A DNA stretch of 64,000 bases from Comamonas testosteroni ATCC 11996. Its GTDB lineage: Bacteria > Pseudomonadota > Gammaproteobacteria > Burkholderiales > Burkholderiaceae_C. This document shows, one piece after another, positions 36,846 to 45,922 of this stretch. Below the pieces are notes generated by a model. The model did no database searches. It had not been told where the DNA came from and saw only the letters and a program-made list of their open reading frames with translations. The DNA lies in contig NZ_AHIL01000002.1 in assembly GCF_000241525.1 (NCBI RefSeq), positions 124,001-188,000 on the forward strand, given 5' to 3'. How positions within the stretch are numbered: the stretch's first letter is position 1; each line of letters starts with the position of its first letter. Both the position numbers and the translations under genes were made by a program.

Positions 36846-37790
36846 AAACTGTTTCCACCAATTTCTAACTTCGTGCGCAGCCTTAACCTCTTTATTGAAA
36901 TCACGCATCTCTGAATTCAAAAAAGATGCAAGCTGCATCTCTTTGACATCTTCGAATATCAATACATTATTGGAGTGATAAAAAATATCATTCTTAGCAG
37001 ATCTCCTGTTGGTAATCAATTTACACCCTAAAAAAGCTGCCTCCATCGATCTCATCGTAGGTCCAGTTTGGTTATTTTGAACAATTTCCACCAAACACTT
37101 GGACCGTGCAGCTTTTTTTATATTATCTTCATACGATATTTCATGATGACTTAAATATTTAGACTCCTCCTGAGAATAATTAATCCTCTTGCTCGGTGTG
37201 ACATGGAAATGACAAATCAACCCTTCATTCTCAGCACGCTTCTTAATTTCAATTAATTGTTTTAAGCGACCTTTATCGGACCCAATAAAATAAATATCGA
37301 TATCCTTTTCAGAACTTGAGATATTGAGGTCCACAAACGGCTGCACTGCGTACCTTAATGAGTGATTATTAGCATCCGATGAGTCGAACGTAAAAACGTC
37401 GTCAAAAAGATTTCTCAGGATATTTAGATTTCGCTGAACCTTCCAATCCTTTCCATCATGCGTTTTTAATGGATTCCACAAAAAAATGCTTTTCCTTCTT
37501 ACAGGCGGCAAGGCTTTTGAAATTACCTGAAGATCTCTAATATAATCAATGTCAAAGAATAAAACACTGTCATCTTTTGAAATTTTTCCGATTGATTCTT
37601 GTATTTCTTTTGAAAGACTAATTCCTTGACCCAGTAAAAAAAACTTAGCCTCAAAATATCTAATTATTTTCCCAAAAAAACTTTTTTTCTTCTTTGAAAA
37701 TTGAATTACATTAACTCCATTTATTTCATGCAAAGGTTGCAAAATAAATCCAGCCAATGTATTATCTTCATCGGTAATTATATGCAGCAT
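36840..37790 (-). CDS. Unknown protein in the surface-glycan island, possibly a glycosyltransferase
   Basis: A 316-residue soluble-looking protein with no signal peptide or transmembrane helix. It has alternating strand-helix segments: MLHIITDEDNTLAGFIL, DSVLFFDIDYIRDL, IDIYFIGSDKGRLKQL, and a C-terminal half with GPTMRSMEAAFLGCKLITNRR. That last segment resembles the donor-domain loop (S-x-E-A-x-x-x-G-x-x-x-I-T) of GT-B enzymes. I do not recognise a named family. It is AT-rich and overlaps the convergent ligase gene by 6 bp. A role in LPS core or O-antigen assembly is inferred from position. Confidence 0.65.
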   Translation of the reverse strand: MLHIITDEDNTLAGFILQPLHEINGVNVIQFSKKKKSFFGKIIRYFEAKFFLLGQGISLSKEIQESIGKISKDDSVLFFDIDYIRDLQVISKALPPVRRKSIFLWNPLKTHDGKDWKVQRNLNILRNLFDDVFTFDSSDANNHSLRYAVQPFVDLNISSSEKDIDIYFIGSDKGRLKQLIEIKKRAENEGLICHFHVTPSKRINYSQEESKYLSHHEISYEDNIKKAARSKCLVEIVQNNQTGPTMRSMEAAFLGCKLITNRRSAKNDIFYHSNNVLIFEDVKEMQLASFLNSEMRDFNKEVKAAHEVRNWWKQFL

Positions 37791-37827
37791 ATTTGAAACT
37801 TATTAATACGACAGAAGTCAGTCTTTA

Positions 37828-38766
37828 TTATTGATTCATGGACTTGGCAGGAAGTCCAAGGGCCAACGCACCCAGCGCGCCCTGAGCCAAGGCAAAAACG
37901 CCATAGAGCAGGCCTACGCCAACAGCCAAGGTAGCGGGCACGCCAAACGGAGCCAGTGCAGCAACCGCCGCGGTTTCCCGCGTTCCCCAGCCACCCACAC
38001 TGACCGGCAACGCCGCCATCAGGAAAATCGGGGCAATCGCAAAAGCCCACACGGACAGTGGCTGCCACAGACCCAGGGCCAGCGCACCACAGGCCAGCGC
38101 AGCGGCCGACAGCAGTTGCACCATGGCCGAGCTCAAACCCTGCAACCATAGTTGAGGTATGAAATCGGCCCTTTGCACCGCGTCTTGCAAGGGGGCCAGC
38201 CAAGCTCCCGGCAGCTTGACCCATTCCAGATGTACAGCCTTCAGCAGACCCCATGGCAACAGCAGCCACAGCAAGGTGATAAGCAGCAAAGCTGTCCTGA
38301 AAAGCGTCACGTCCAAATGCAGCCATGGCGCCAAGGTGGCTGCACAAGCCACGGCGCCCCAGCCTCCAATGGCGCACAACATCCAGAGACCGCTGAGCCG
38401 ATCCAGAATCACCGACAGGCTGCTTGCTGATTTGGACTGTCCGGTCTTTTGCATAGCCAAAGCCCGGTAGACATCGCCGCCGACGACCGCCCCTGGCAGC
38501 AGCACATTTAGGCCAATGGCCTGGAAATACCAGCGCATGGCTGAGGCCATCGGCATCTCGACCCCCAGCCAAACAGCCATGGCCCTCCAGCGCCAAGCGG
38601 ATACTGCGTTGGAGGCAATGGCAAACCCAAAGCCCGCCAGCAACCACCAGGGATTTGCCTGCTGCAAGCGCCCCCAGACCTGCACGGGATTGGCGAGATA
38701 GATGACAGCGCCCAGCAATGCCAGGCCCAGCATGCCCTTGGCAAATGCTTTGCGGCCCTTGTTCAC
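37828..38766 (-). CDS. Flippase-like membrane protein (LPG_synthase_TM/UPF0104 family)
   Basis: A 312-residue multi-pass membrane protein of the family of the MprF/LPG synthase membrane domain. Visible landmarks are GFGFAIASNAVSAWRWRAMA, YFQAIGLNVLLPGAVVGGDVYRALA and a final part with LMAALPVSVGGWGTRE, which match the family. Members of this group are proposed to move or hold polyprenyl- or glycerolipid-linked groups across the inner membrane. The GTG at 38766 overlaps the stop of the GT2 gene by 4 bp (GTGA), so the two are co-translated. Confidence 0.82.
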   Translation of the reverse strand: MNKGRKAFAKGMLGLALLGAVIYLANPVQVWGRLQQANPWWLLAGFGFAIASNAVSAWRWRAMAVWLGVEMPMASAMRWYFQAIGLNVLLPGAVVGGDVYRALAMQKTGQSKSASSLSVILDRLSGLWMLCAIGGWGAVACAATLAPWLHLDVTLFRTALLLITLLWLLLPWGLLKAVHLEWVKLPGAWLAPLQDAVQRADFIPQLWLQGLSSAMVQLLSAAALACGALALGLWQPLSVWAFAIAPIFLMAALPVSVGGWGTRETAAVAALAPFGVPATLAVGVGLLYGVFALAQGALGALALGLPAKSMNQ

Positions 38767-39779
38767 GATGTGCCGAGCATCGCTTCCGAGGCTTGCGGTT
38801 CAGGCGCAGTTTCCACAGCGCCGTAATCCTTAGCGTGGTACTGAAAGCCGCTGCCCGACTCGTAATAGATACGCGTCAGCAGCTCGCCGATCAGGCCCGC
38901 AGCGATGAACTGCATGCCCATCAGCACCAGCATGACCCCAGCCATCAACAGAGGGCGGCCTCCAATCGCTTCGCCCATGATCTTTTGCGCCAGCAGCCAC
39001 AGCAGAATCAACACGCCAGGCGTAGCCATCCACAGCCCCATGCCGCCGAAGGCATGCAGCGGGCGCTGGCGAAAGCGCATGAAAAAGACAATGAAAATCA
39101 GATCCAGAATCACCCGAAAAGTACGATCTATGCCGTACTTGGAGACACCGCGCGTACGCGCATGGTGACGCACCGGAATCTCCGTGATGCGCGCACCGGC
39201 ATCACGCGCCAGTGAGGGGATGAAACGGTGCATCTCGCCGTACAGGCGGATGCGGTCAATGATTTCGCGGCGATAGGCCTTCAATGCACAGCCATAGTCG
39301 TGCAGCTGCACATTGGTGAATTTGGAGATCAGGCGGTTGGCCAGCACCGAAGGCAGGCGGCGCGACAGCGCCTTGTCCTGGCGATTCTTGCGCCAGCCCG
39401 AGATCATGTCCACGTCGGGGTCGCTTTCCAGGCGCTCCAGCAGCAGCGGAATATCGCCGGGTTCGTTTTGCAGGTCGGCATCCAGCGTGACCACATAACG
39501 GCCGCGCACCCGGTCGAAACCGGCTTGCAGGGCACTGGACTGGCCGTAGTTGCGCACCAGACAGACGGCACGCACCCAGGGATGCTGTTCGGCCAGCTCG
39601 CGCAGACGCCTGGCACTGCCATCCGTCGAGCCATCGTCCACTGCAATCAGCTCGTAACTCAGTGCCTGGGTGCGCATGGCCTCGTCAATGCGGGCCACCA
39701 GATCGGGCAGATTATCGAACTCGTTATATACAGGAACAACGATGGAGACTTCGGGGTTTGAATCGTGCACGGACGTCAT
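38763..39779 (-). CDS. Polyprenyl-phosphate glycosyltransferase, GT2 (ArnC/DPM1-like)
   Basis: About 338 residues. The GT2 domain has SIVVPVYNEFDNLPDLV, VDDGSTDGSARRL, and DADLQNEPGDIPLLLERL with the DxD metal motif, then DYGCALKAYRREI. Two C-terminal transmembrane helices (ATPGVLILLWLLA and AGVMLVLMGMQFIAAGL) anchor it, as in ArnC, GtrB and RgtE. It would attach a sugar to undecaprenyl phosphate on the cytoplasmic side. The frame open to 40046 runs into the divergent GT39 gene; ATG 39779 begins MTSVHDSNPEVS. The stop overlaps the flippase-like gene. Confidence 0.88.
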   Translation of the reverse strand: MTSVHDSNPEVSIVVPVYNEFDNLPDLVARIDEAMRTQALSYELIAVDDGSTDGSARRLRELAEQHPWVRAVCLVRNYGQSSALQAGFDRVRGRYVVTLDADLQNEPGDIPLLLERLESDPDVDMISGWRKNRQDKALSRRLPSVLANRLISKFTNVQLHDYGCALKAYRREIIDRIRLYGEMHRFIPSLARDAGARITEIPVRHHARTRGVSKYGIDRTFRVILDLIFIVFFMRFRQRPLHAFGGMGLWMATPGVLILLWLLAQKIMGEAIGGRPLLMAGVMLVLMGMQFIAAGLIGELLTRIYYESGSGFQYHAKDYGAVETAPEPQASEAMLGTS

Positions 39780-39918
39780 GCTGAATGATTGGGGATAACA
39801 GTCACCTATACTAACTGAATACCCCATGTGCCATTTGCGCCAGGCCCATTGTTTGGCCTGCAAAGCCAAGCGCAATCGTAAGTGCGCACTATCAAAACAT
39901 GTGCACCCGCCAAATCCT

Positions 39919-41424
39919 ATGGCATCAAACTCCTCAACTTCTATTCGCCCTGACTGGCAGCAAGCCCTGTATGCCAAGCCATGGATATGGCTGGCCCTTT
40001 TGGTGTGCGCCCATATCCTGTCCCGCATCTGCATTTCGGCGGGCATGAAATGGGATGAATCCGAACAGATTCTCTGGGCCCAGCAATTACAGCTGGGCTA
40101 CGGCCCGCAACCGCCTCTGTATACCTGGATGCAATGGGCGGTCTGCCAGATTCTCGGCCCTTCGGTGCTGGCTCTGGCTCTGCTCAAACACCTGCTGATC
40201 GCCCTGACCTATTGCCTGGCATGGCTGGCTGGCCGGCAGTTGCTGGGTCAGAAAGGTGCCTGGTGGGTTGCCGCAGGTCTGCTGCTGATGCCCCCCTTCG
40301 GCTGGGACTCGCTGCGCGATCAAACCCATACGGTGATGGTGACGGCGATGACCATGGGTCTATGGTGGGCTGTGCTGCGCCAGGTGCAAAGGCCGCAAGC
40401 CATCAATTTTGTTCTGATCGGCCTCTTCTGCGGTCTGGGCATGCTGTCCAAATACAGCTATGCCATGCTCATTGGCGCCTTGTTCCTGGCCTCCATGACG
40501 GTGGCACAGGTGCGTCGCGCCATCTTCGCCAGTGGCTGGTGGCTGGCTCCGCTGGTGGGACTGCTGGTGTTTGCGCCCCATGGCTTCTGGCTGGCTTCGC
40601 ACTGGGGCATGGCAACCACCGAAACCGTGCAGAAGATGTCCATCTCCACCGAGGCCTCGTATCTGACGGGTCTGGGCAATCTGCTCAAGGCCCTGCTTTC
40701 GACCTTGGGCCTGTGGCTGATTGCCGCTCTGGTCAGCTATCGCTCCAGACTCTGGAAGCCCGGAACCAAAGCGTCTTTACCGGGCCAGGTCTGGGCCTGG
40801 CCTTTGCTGCGCAACTACCTGCTCATCATTGCCATCTGCCTGCTGGCCATGGTGCTGGCGGCAGATGTCACAGACTTCAAGCAGCGATGGATGCTGCCTC
40901 TGATAGCCATTGCACCCCTGGCCCTCTATGTCTGGCGTCCGACGCTTCTGGAGCAAGGCGTGGGCCGGATGTTCACCACCTTCGTCGTCGTCTTTGCGCT
41001 GATCTTTCTGATCATGGCAACACTGCGCCCCTGGCAGGGCAGTCGCAAGAACGATCCCGACGAGCTCAACCATCCGGTCAAGGCCCTGGCCCAGGAACTG
41101 CGCAAGGCTGGTTATGACGGCAAGGGAGTCATCGTTGGCTCCGACCATATGATGGCTGCGATGCTGCATTCGCAGTTCCCGCAAGCCTACGCCCTGAGCT
41201 GCTCTGATGGCGCACAGCTGAGGCAATGTCTGTCTCAGGCCGACACCGATGCCGCAGGCGGTCTGCTATTGATTACACGCGCCGACAAGCCCGTGGAGGG
41301 CTGGTGGGCCGGCATCTTCACCACACAGACAAAAACCGCAGTGCAGACACTGAGCATCCCTTTCGAGAAAATGCCTGCCAGCGCAACACCTGCGCAATAC
41401 CAATATCTCTGGATTGCCCCATGA
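39919..41424 (+). CDS. GT39/ArnT-like polyprenyl-linked sugar transferase
   Basis: About 501 residues with some ten transmembrane helices and a short soluble C-terminus. The N-terminal periplasmic loop has MKWDESEQILWAQQ and QLGYGPQPPLYTWMQW, the acidic catalytic loop of the PMT/ArnT/RgtA type. It would move a sugar from polyprenyl phosphate to lipid A or core on the outer face of the inner membrane. An upstream frame from 39826 is rejected in favour of ATG 39919. Its stop overlaps the epimerase ATG (ATGA), so translation is coupled to the sugar-nucleotide genes. Confidence 0.86.
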   Translation: MASNSSTSIRPDWQQALYAKPWIWLALLVCAHILSRICISAGMKWDESEQILWAQQLQLGYGPQPPLYTWMQWAVCQILGPSVLALALLKHLLIALTYCLAWLAGRQLLGQKGAWWVAAGLLLMPPFGWDSLRDQTHTVMVTAMTMGLWWAVLRQVQRPQAINFVLIGLFCGLGMLSKYSYAMLIGALFLASMTVAQVRRAIFASGWWLAPLVGLLVFAPHGFWLASHWGMATTETVQKMSISTEASYLTGLGNLLKALLSTLGLWLIAALVSYRSRLWKPGTKASLPGQVWAWPLLRNYLLIIAICLLAMVLAADVTDFKQRWMLPLIAIAPLALYVWRPTLLEQGVGRMFTTFVVVFALIFLIMATLRPWQGSRKNDPDELNHPVKALAQELRKAGYDGKGVIVGSDHMMAAMLHSQFPQAYALSCSDGAQLRQCLSQADTDAAGGLLLITRADKPVEGWWAGIFTTQTKTAVQTLSIPFEKMPASATPAQYQYLWIAP

Positions 41425-42431
41425 ATCCCGTTCTGATCACCGGCTGTGCCGGCTTTATCGGCATGCATTGCGCCAAGCGACTGCTTGAGCAGGGCGTGCC
41501 CGTGGTTGGCATCGACAACCTCAACAACTACTACGACGTGGCACTCAAGCATGCCCGCCTCGCCGAGTTGCGTCCGCATGCCCACTTCCGCTTTGTGGAG
41601 CTCGATGTAGCGGACCGGCAAGGCATGGCCAACCTGTTTGCCCAAGCGGCCCCCTCCAAGGTGCTCCATCTGGCCGCGCAGGCCGGTGTTCGCTACTCCA
41701 TCGATCAGCCCGACGACTATACCGACTCGAATCTGCTGGGCTTTGGCAATATCTTGCAAGGATGCCGCAAGCACCAGGTCGGGCATCTGGTCTATGCCAG
41801 CAGCTCCAGCGTCTATGGCGGCAACACCAAGATGCCGTTTGCCGAAAGCGACGCGGTGGACCACCCCATCAGCTACTACGCAGCCACCAAGAAGGCCAAT
41901 GAGCTGATGGCTCATACCTATTCGCACCTGTACGGCATACCCACCACAGGCCTGCGCTTCTTCACGGTGTACGGTCCCTGGGGCCGCCCCGACATGGCCT
42001 TGTTCAAGTTCACCAAGGCCATACTGGCGGGCGAGCGCATCGATGTTTATGGCGAAGGCAAGCTGGTGCGCGACTTCACCTATATCGACGATATCGTCGA
42101 AGGCATCATGCGCGTGCTGGACAAGCCCGCCACGCCCGATGCCGGCTATGACAGCCAGAACCCCAACCCTGGCACCAGCACCGCGCCCTATCGCATCTTC
42201 AATATCGGCAACAACGCGCCCACCGTGCTGATGGACTACATCGCGGCACTGGAGGGATCCCTGCAAATTACCGCCCGCAAGCAAATGCTGCCCATACAGC
42301 CCGGGGACATGCACAGCACCTCGGCCGACACGCGCGCCCTGCAAGCCTGGGTCGGCTTCTCGCCAGCCATGCCCGTGGCCACGGGCGTGCAGCATTTTGT
42401 GGATTGGTATCGCTCTTTTTATCGCGTATGA
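41421..42431 (+). CDS. UDP-glucuronate 4-epimerase-like NAD-dependent epimerase
   Basis: A 336-residue extended SDR enzyme. [20 protein letters not shown] is the NAD-binding loop, and [17 protein letters not shown] is typical of UDP-glucuronate epimerases. [17 protein letters not shown] holds the catalytic Tyr-x-x-x-Lys, and [21 protein letters not shown] matches the GalA-forming family. It would convert UDP-glucuronate to UDP-galacturonate. It overlaps the preceding and following genes by 4 bp each, and the next gene makes UDP-glucuronate, which supports the assignment. Confidence 0.88.
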   Translation: MNPVLITGCAGFIGMHCAKRLLEQGVPVVGIDNLNNYYDVALKHARLAELRPHAHFRFVELDVADRQGMANLFAQAAPSKVLHLAAQAGVRYSIDQPDDYTDSNLLGFGNILQGCRKHQVGHLVYASSSSVYGGNTKMPFAESDAVDHPISYYAATKKANELMAHTYSHLYGIPTTGLRFFTVYGPWGRPDMALFKFTKAILAGERIDVYGEGKLVRDFTYIDDIVEGIMRVLDKPATPDAGYDSQNPNPGTSTAPYRIFNIGNNAPTVLMDYIAALEGSLQITARKQMLPIQPGDMHSTSADTRALQAWVGFSPAMPVATGVQHFVDWYRSFYRV

Positions 42432-43765
42432 AAGTTACTGTCTTTGGTACCGGCTATGTCGGTCTTGTGCAAGGCGCCGTGCTGGCCGATGTGGGCCACC
42501 AGGTGCTTTGCGTGGATGTGGATGAGAGGAAAGTCGCGGCACTCAAGGCCGGCCAGATCCCCATCCATGAACCTGGCCTCGATGCACTCGTCACCAACAA
42601 CCAGCAACTGGGCCGTTTGCAGTTCACCACCAATGCCGCCGAAGGCGTGGCACACAGCGAGTTGATCTTTCTGGCCGTGGGCACGCCGCCCGATGAAGAC
42701 GGCAGCGCCGACCTGCAATATGTGCTGGCCGTTGCCCGCACCATTGCCAGGCACATGGACGGCCCGCGCATCGTCATCAACAAATCGACCGTGCCCGTGG
42801 GAACGGCGGACAAGGTCTCGGCCGTGATTGCCGAAGGCCTTGCACAGCGCAATGTGCAATACCCGTTCGACGTGGTGTCCAATCCGGAGTTTCTCAAGGA
42901 AGGCGCGGCCGTGGGCGACTGCCAGCGCCCGGACCGTATCATCATCGGCACCGGCAACCCGGCTTCCGAAGCCAAGCTGCGCGAGCTCTACGCCCCCTTC
43001 AACCGCAATCGCGACAAGATCGTGATGATGGATGTCCGAAGCGCCGAGCTGACCAAATATGCAGCCAATGCCATGCTGGCGACCAAGATCAGCTTCATGA
43101 ACGAGATTGCCAACCTGGCGGAAAAGCTGGGAGCCAATGTGGAGGCCGTGCGCCGCGGCATTGGCAGCGACCCGCGCATCGGCTATCACTTCATCTACCC
43201 GGGCGTGGGCTATGGCGGCAGCTGCTTTCCCAAGGATGTGAAGGCGCTGATACACACTGCCAGGGAGGTCGAGTTCGAGCCCCTGCTGCTCAATGCCGTA
43301 GAGGACCGCAACCATGCCCAGCGCAATGTGCTGTTCGAGCGCATCAGCGCCTTCTACAACGGCCAGCTTGAAGGCAAGACCATCGCCGTCTGGGGCCTGG
43401 CCTTCAAGCCCAATACCGACGATATGCGAGAAGCGCCCAGCCGCAATCTTCTGGAGTCGCTCTGGGCTGCCGGTGCCAAGGTGAAAGCCTACGACCCTGT
43501 TGCCATGAAGGAAGCGCGCCGCATCTACGGCGAGCGGGCCGACCTGCAGCTGGTGGATAGCCCTCTGGCTGCCGTGCAGGATGCAGACAGCTTGGCCATC
43601 GTGACCGAATGGCAGATCTTCCGTGCGCCGGACTTCGACCTGCTGGCCGCAACGCTGCACGACAAAATGATTTTTGACGGCCGCAACCTCTACGAGCCTG
43701 CCCTGCCTGCCAGCCATGGCCTGGGCTATGTCTCCATAGGCCGCCCCGCCCAACTGCCGCGCTGA
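42428..43765 (+). CDS. ugd: UDP-glucose 6-dehydrogenase
   Basis: About 445 residues. It oxidises UDP-glucose twice with NAD to UDP-glucuronate. The N-terminal [20 protein letters not shown] is the NAD-binding motif, [11 protein letters not shown] and the central [14 protein letters not shown] follow. [18 protein letters not shown] carries the catalytic cysteine. The C-terminal [16 protein letters not shown] matches the family. The ATG at 42428 overlaps the epimerase stop by 4 bp. A strong terminator follows. Confidence 0.95.
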   Translation: MKVTVFGTGYVGLVQGAVLADVGHQVLCVDVDERKVAALKAGQIPIHEPGLDALVTNNQQLGRLQFTTNAAEGVAHSELIFLAVGTPPDEDGSADLQYVLAVARTIARHMDGPRIVINKSTVPVGTADKVSAVIAEGLAQRNVQYPFDVVSNPEFLKEGAAVGDCQRPDRIIIGTGNPASEAKLRELYAPFNRNRDKIVMMDVRSAELTKYAANAMLATKISFMNEIANLAEKLGANVEAVRRGIGSDPRIGYHFIYPGVGYGGSCFPKDVKALIHTAREVEFEPLLLNAVEDRNHAQRNVLFERISAFYNGQLEGKTIAVWGLAFKPNTDDMREAPSRNLLESLWAAGAKVKAYDPVAMKEARRIYGERADLQLVDSPLAAVQDADSLAIVTEWQIFRAPDFDLLAATLHDKMIFDGRNLYEPALPASHGLGYVSIGRPAQLPR

Positions 43766-43768
43766 AAC

Positions 43769-43806
43769 AAAAAAGCCCCGCAGGCTGAAACCTGCGGGGC
43801 TTTTTT
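43769..43806. terminator. Bidirectional terminator after ugd
   Basis: The stem GCCCCGCAGG with CCTGCGGGGC around CTGAAA is flanked by A6 and T6 runs. It also serves the convergent histidine kinase gene. Confidence 0.93.
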
Positions 43807-43819
43807 CTTGAACTGCTGC

Positions 43820-45040
43820 TCAGGCCAATGGCAGGCTGATCACAAAGCTCGCACCGCTACGGCCGTCGTTGCGTGCCTCGCAGTGCACCGTGCCTCCATG
43901 CCGCTCGGCGATCGAACGCACCAGCGACAGACCCAGGCCCACACCGCCGGATCTCTCGCTGGCCCCAGGCAGACGATAGAACTTCTCGAAGATACGCTCG
44001 CGCTGCGCCTTGGGAACTCCAGGGCCGTGATCCTCGACACGGATCAACGCCATGCCGTCCTGCTTGGACAGGGACAGAGTGATCTCACCCTCGCTGTAGC
44101 GGCGCGCATTCTCCAGCAGATTGCGCACGGCGCGGCGCAGCAATTTCGCGATCCCCTGCACCTCAAGCGGACCATCGGTCTGCATCTCCAGATCGGCATC
44201 GATGCGCGCGCATTCCTCGGCCGCCAGACCGATCAGATCGACCGACTCCACCGTGCCCACATCGACCTCGCTGGAGTCCAGGCGGCTGGCCAGCAGGATC
44301 TCGTCGACCAGTTGGTCAAGCTCGCCGATATTGCGCTGGATCTCGGCCTTGGCGCGTGCACTGGCCGGATCGTCCCCCATGAACTCCAGGCCCATGCGGA
44401 TGCGCGTCAGCGGCGAACGCAGCTCATGCGAGGCATTGGCCAGCAGAGATTTGTGAGACGTCATCAAGGTCTCTATGCGCGCTGCAGCGGCGTTGAACTG
44501 GTGCGCCAGATCCGCCACCTCATCGTGACCATGCTCGGGGACACGCACCGACAGGTCGCCCTCGCCAAAGCGCTTGACACCGCGCTGCAGGTTTTCCAGA
44601 CGCTTGAGCAGACGGCGAATGATGGGGAACACGCCCACAACCACCGCCACGCCGACCAGGCCCAGCATCCACAGAAAGCCGAACGGCGGCCGCAGCCAGA
44701 AGGCGACGGCACCATCACGCGGGGGAGGGCGGCCCTCACGCCACTCACGTGGCGCCATCCATAGCTCATAGACCTGCCCGTCCCGGGCGGCAATTTCAAA
44801 ACGCACGCCATCTACGGGAGAGCCGGAGATACGGTTTCCACGCCCCTCCACCAGAACCTCTCCCTCGGGGCCTTTGAGCACCATCTCGCGCGAAGGGGGC
44901 GTGGTGCTGTTCTGGGCGCGCTGCTCTTCGGCAATATTCCAGGCCCATGCCACGCACAGGGTGAGCACGGCCACGCCGACCACCACCGCCAGCCAGATGC
45001 GCAGATACAGGCGCTGGGAGAACGCATGCAGCAGCTTCAT
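43820..45040 (-). CDS. Sensor histidine kinase (EnvZ/RstB-like)
   Basis: A 406-residue membrane kinase. It has an N-terminal helix (LRIWLAVVVGVAVLTLCVAWAW), a periplasmic segment of about 100 residues, and a second helix (FGFLWMLGLVGVAVVVGVF). A HAMP domain and the H-box ASHELRSPLTRIRMGLEFM follow. The ATP-binding domain has NLLENARRYS, VEDHGPGVPKAQ and GGVGLGLSLVRSIAERHGG. The ATG at 45040 overlaps the regulator stop (TGATG). It is not part of the glycan operon and is separated from it by a terminator; the signal is unknown. Confidence 0.93.
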   Translation of the reverse strand: MKLLHAFSQRLYLRIWLAVVVGVAVLTLCVAWAWNIAEEQRAQNSTTPPSREMVLKGPEGEVLVEGRGNRISGSPVDGVRFEIAARDGQVYELWMAPREWREGRPPPRDGAVAFWLRPPFGFLWMLGLVGVAVVVGVFPIIRRLLKRLENLQRGVKRFGEGDLSVRVPEHGHDEVADLAHQFNAAAARIETLMTSHKSLLANASHELRSPLTRIRMGLEFMGDDPASARAKAEIQRNIGELDQLVDEILLASRLDSSEVDVGTVESVDLIGLAAEECARIDADLEMQTDGPLEVQGIAKLLRRAVRNLLENARRYSEGEITLSLSKQDGMALIRVEDHGPGVPKAQRERIFEKFYRLPGASERSGGVGLGLSLVRSIAERHGGTVHCEARNDGRSGASFVISLPLA

Positions 45041-45789
45041 CAGTCTTGTTGCTTGGCAAAAACGTAGCCCACACCGCGCACCGTGAGAATGCGCTTGGGA
45101 GCCTTGGGGTCGGCCTCGATCGCGGCACGGATGCGGCCCATGTGCACGTCGATGGAGCGGTCAAACGCCTCCAGTTCGCGGCCGCGAACGGCTTCCATGA
45201 TCTGGTCGCGCGTCAGAACGCGACCGGCGCGCTCGGCCAGTGCCACCAGCAGGTCGAACTGGTAGGAGGTGAGATCGGCCTGCTGCTCGCCCACCGACAC
45301 GGTACGGGCATCGCGATCGATTTCCAGGCTGCCGAAGCGCATGACGGCATTGGCGGGGGCCGCCTGGCTTTCGCTGCCTTTACGGCGCAGGATGGCGCGA
45401 ATACGGGCCAGCAGCTCGCGCGGCTCGAAAGGCTTGGGCAGATAGTCGTCGGCGCCCAGTTCCAGACCGATGATGCGGTCCATGGGATCGCCCTTGGCGG
45501 TCAGCATCAGCACGGGGACCTGTGCCGGAGTACCGGGCATGGAACGTATACGACGGCAGACTTCAAGGCCGTCCATATCGGGCAGCATCAGGTCAAGGAT
45601 CACCAGGTCGGGCAGCTCGACCGAGCCACCATCGCTGGGCTGCAGCTGTTCCAGGCCGCTCTTGCCGTCAGCCATATGGGTCACTTCCAGGCCGTTATTG
45701 CCCAGATAATCGCTCACCATTTGCGCTAGGCGAACGTCGTCCTCAATCATCAGAAGTTGGTGCGTGCTCATAGGGGGCAGTGTAGTCAT
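45040..45789 (-). CDS. OmpR-family response regulator
   Basis: About 249 residues. The receiver has LLMIEDDVRLAQMV, the phosphoacceptor in DLVILDLMLPDMDG and DYLPKPFEPRELLARI. The winged-helix domain ends VRGVGYVFAKQQD. An ATG at 45789 with GAGG upstream gives MTTLPPMSTHQ; an ATG at 45771 lacks a ribosome binding site. It forms an operon with the overlapping kinase gene. The targets are not evident in the window. Confidence 0.92.
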   Translation of the reverse strand: MTTLPPMSTHQLLMIEDDVRLAQMVSDYLGNNGLEVTHMADGKSGLEQLQPSDGGSVELPDLVILDLMLPDMDGLEVCRRIRSMPGTPAQVPVLMLTAKGDPMDRIIGLELGADDYLPKPFEPRELLARIRAILRRKGSESQAAPANAVMRFGSLEIDRDARTVSVGEQQADLTSYQFDLLVALAERAGRVLTRDQIMEAVRGRELEAFDRSIDVHMGRIRAAIEADPKAPKRILTVRGVGYVFAKQQD

Positions 45790-45882
45790 GCTCGCGCCTC
45801 GGTATTTCTTCAAGACGCCATGCTGCAGCATGCAGGTGACCTGCTCTTGTCTGGTGCGTAAAGTTGGGTAAACGCCGAGCCG

Positions 45883-45922
45883 CTCAAAAACAATAGCTGT
45901 CAGCGCTTATCCATCAAGCGTC
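45883..45922. repeat. Dispersed intergenic repeat, family 2 (copy overlapping the AmpG gene end)
   Basis: It contains CAAAAACAATAGCTGTCAGCGCTTATCC, the core of the family, and overlaps the stop codon of the AmpG-like gene at 45914. Related copies occur near 9528, 30548, 55927 and 61297. Confidence 0.55.

Larger units (their letters stand above)
34755..37830. other. AT-rich island within the surface-glycan locus
   Basis: Base composition drops sharply after 34755 and recovers at about 37830, where the flippase-like gene begins. Codons in the three island genes are A/T-ending and Lys/Ile/Asn-rich, unlike the neighbours, which are GC-rich. This suggests the block came by transfer or recombination, as is usual for O-antigen and outer-core genes. 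No integrase, IS or flanking repeats were seen. Confidence 0.75.

Noticed and set aside
37778..38647. A 289-codon minus-strand frame overlapping the flippase-like gene
   Set aside because: It is Cys/Gly/Arg-rich with no domain, and runs through the flippase-like gene in another frame.
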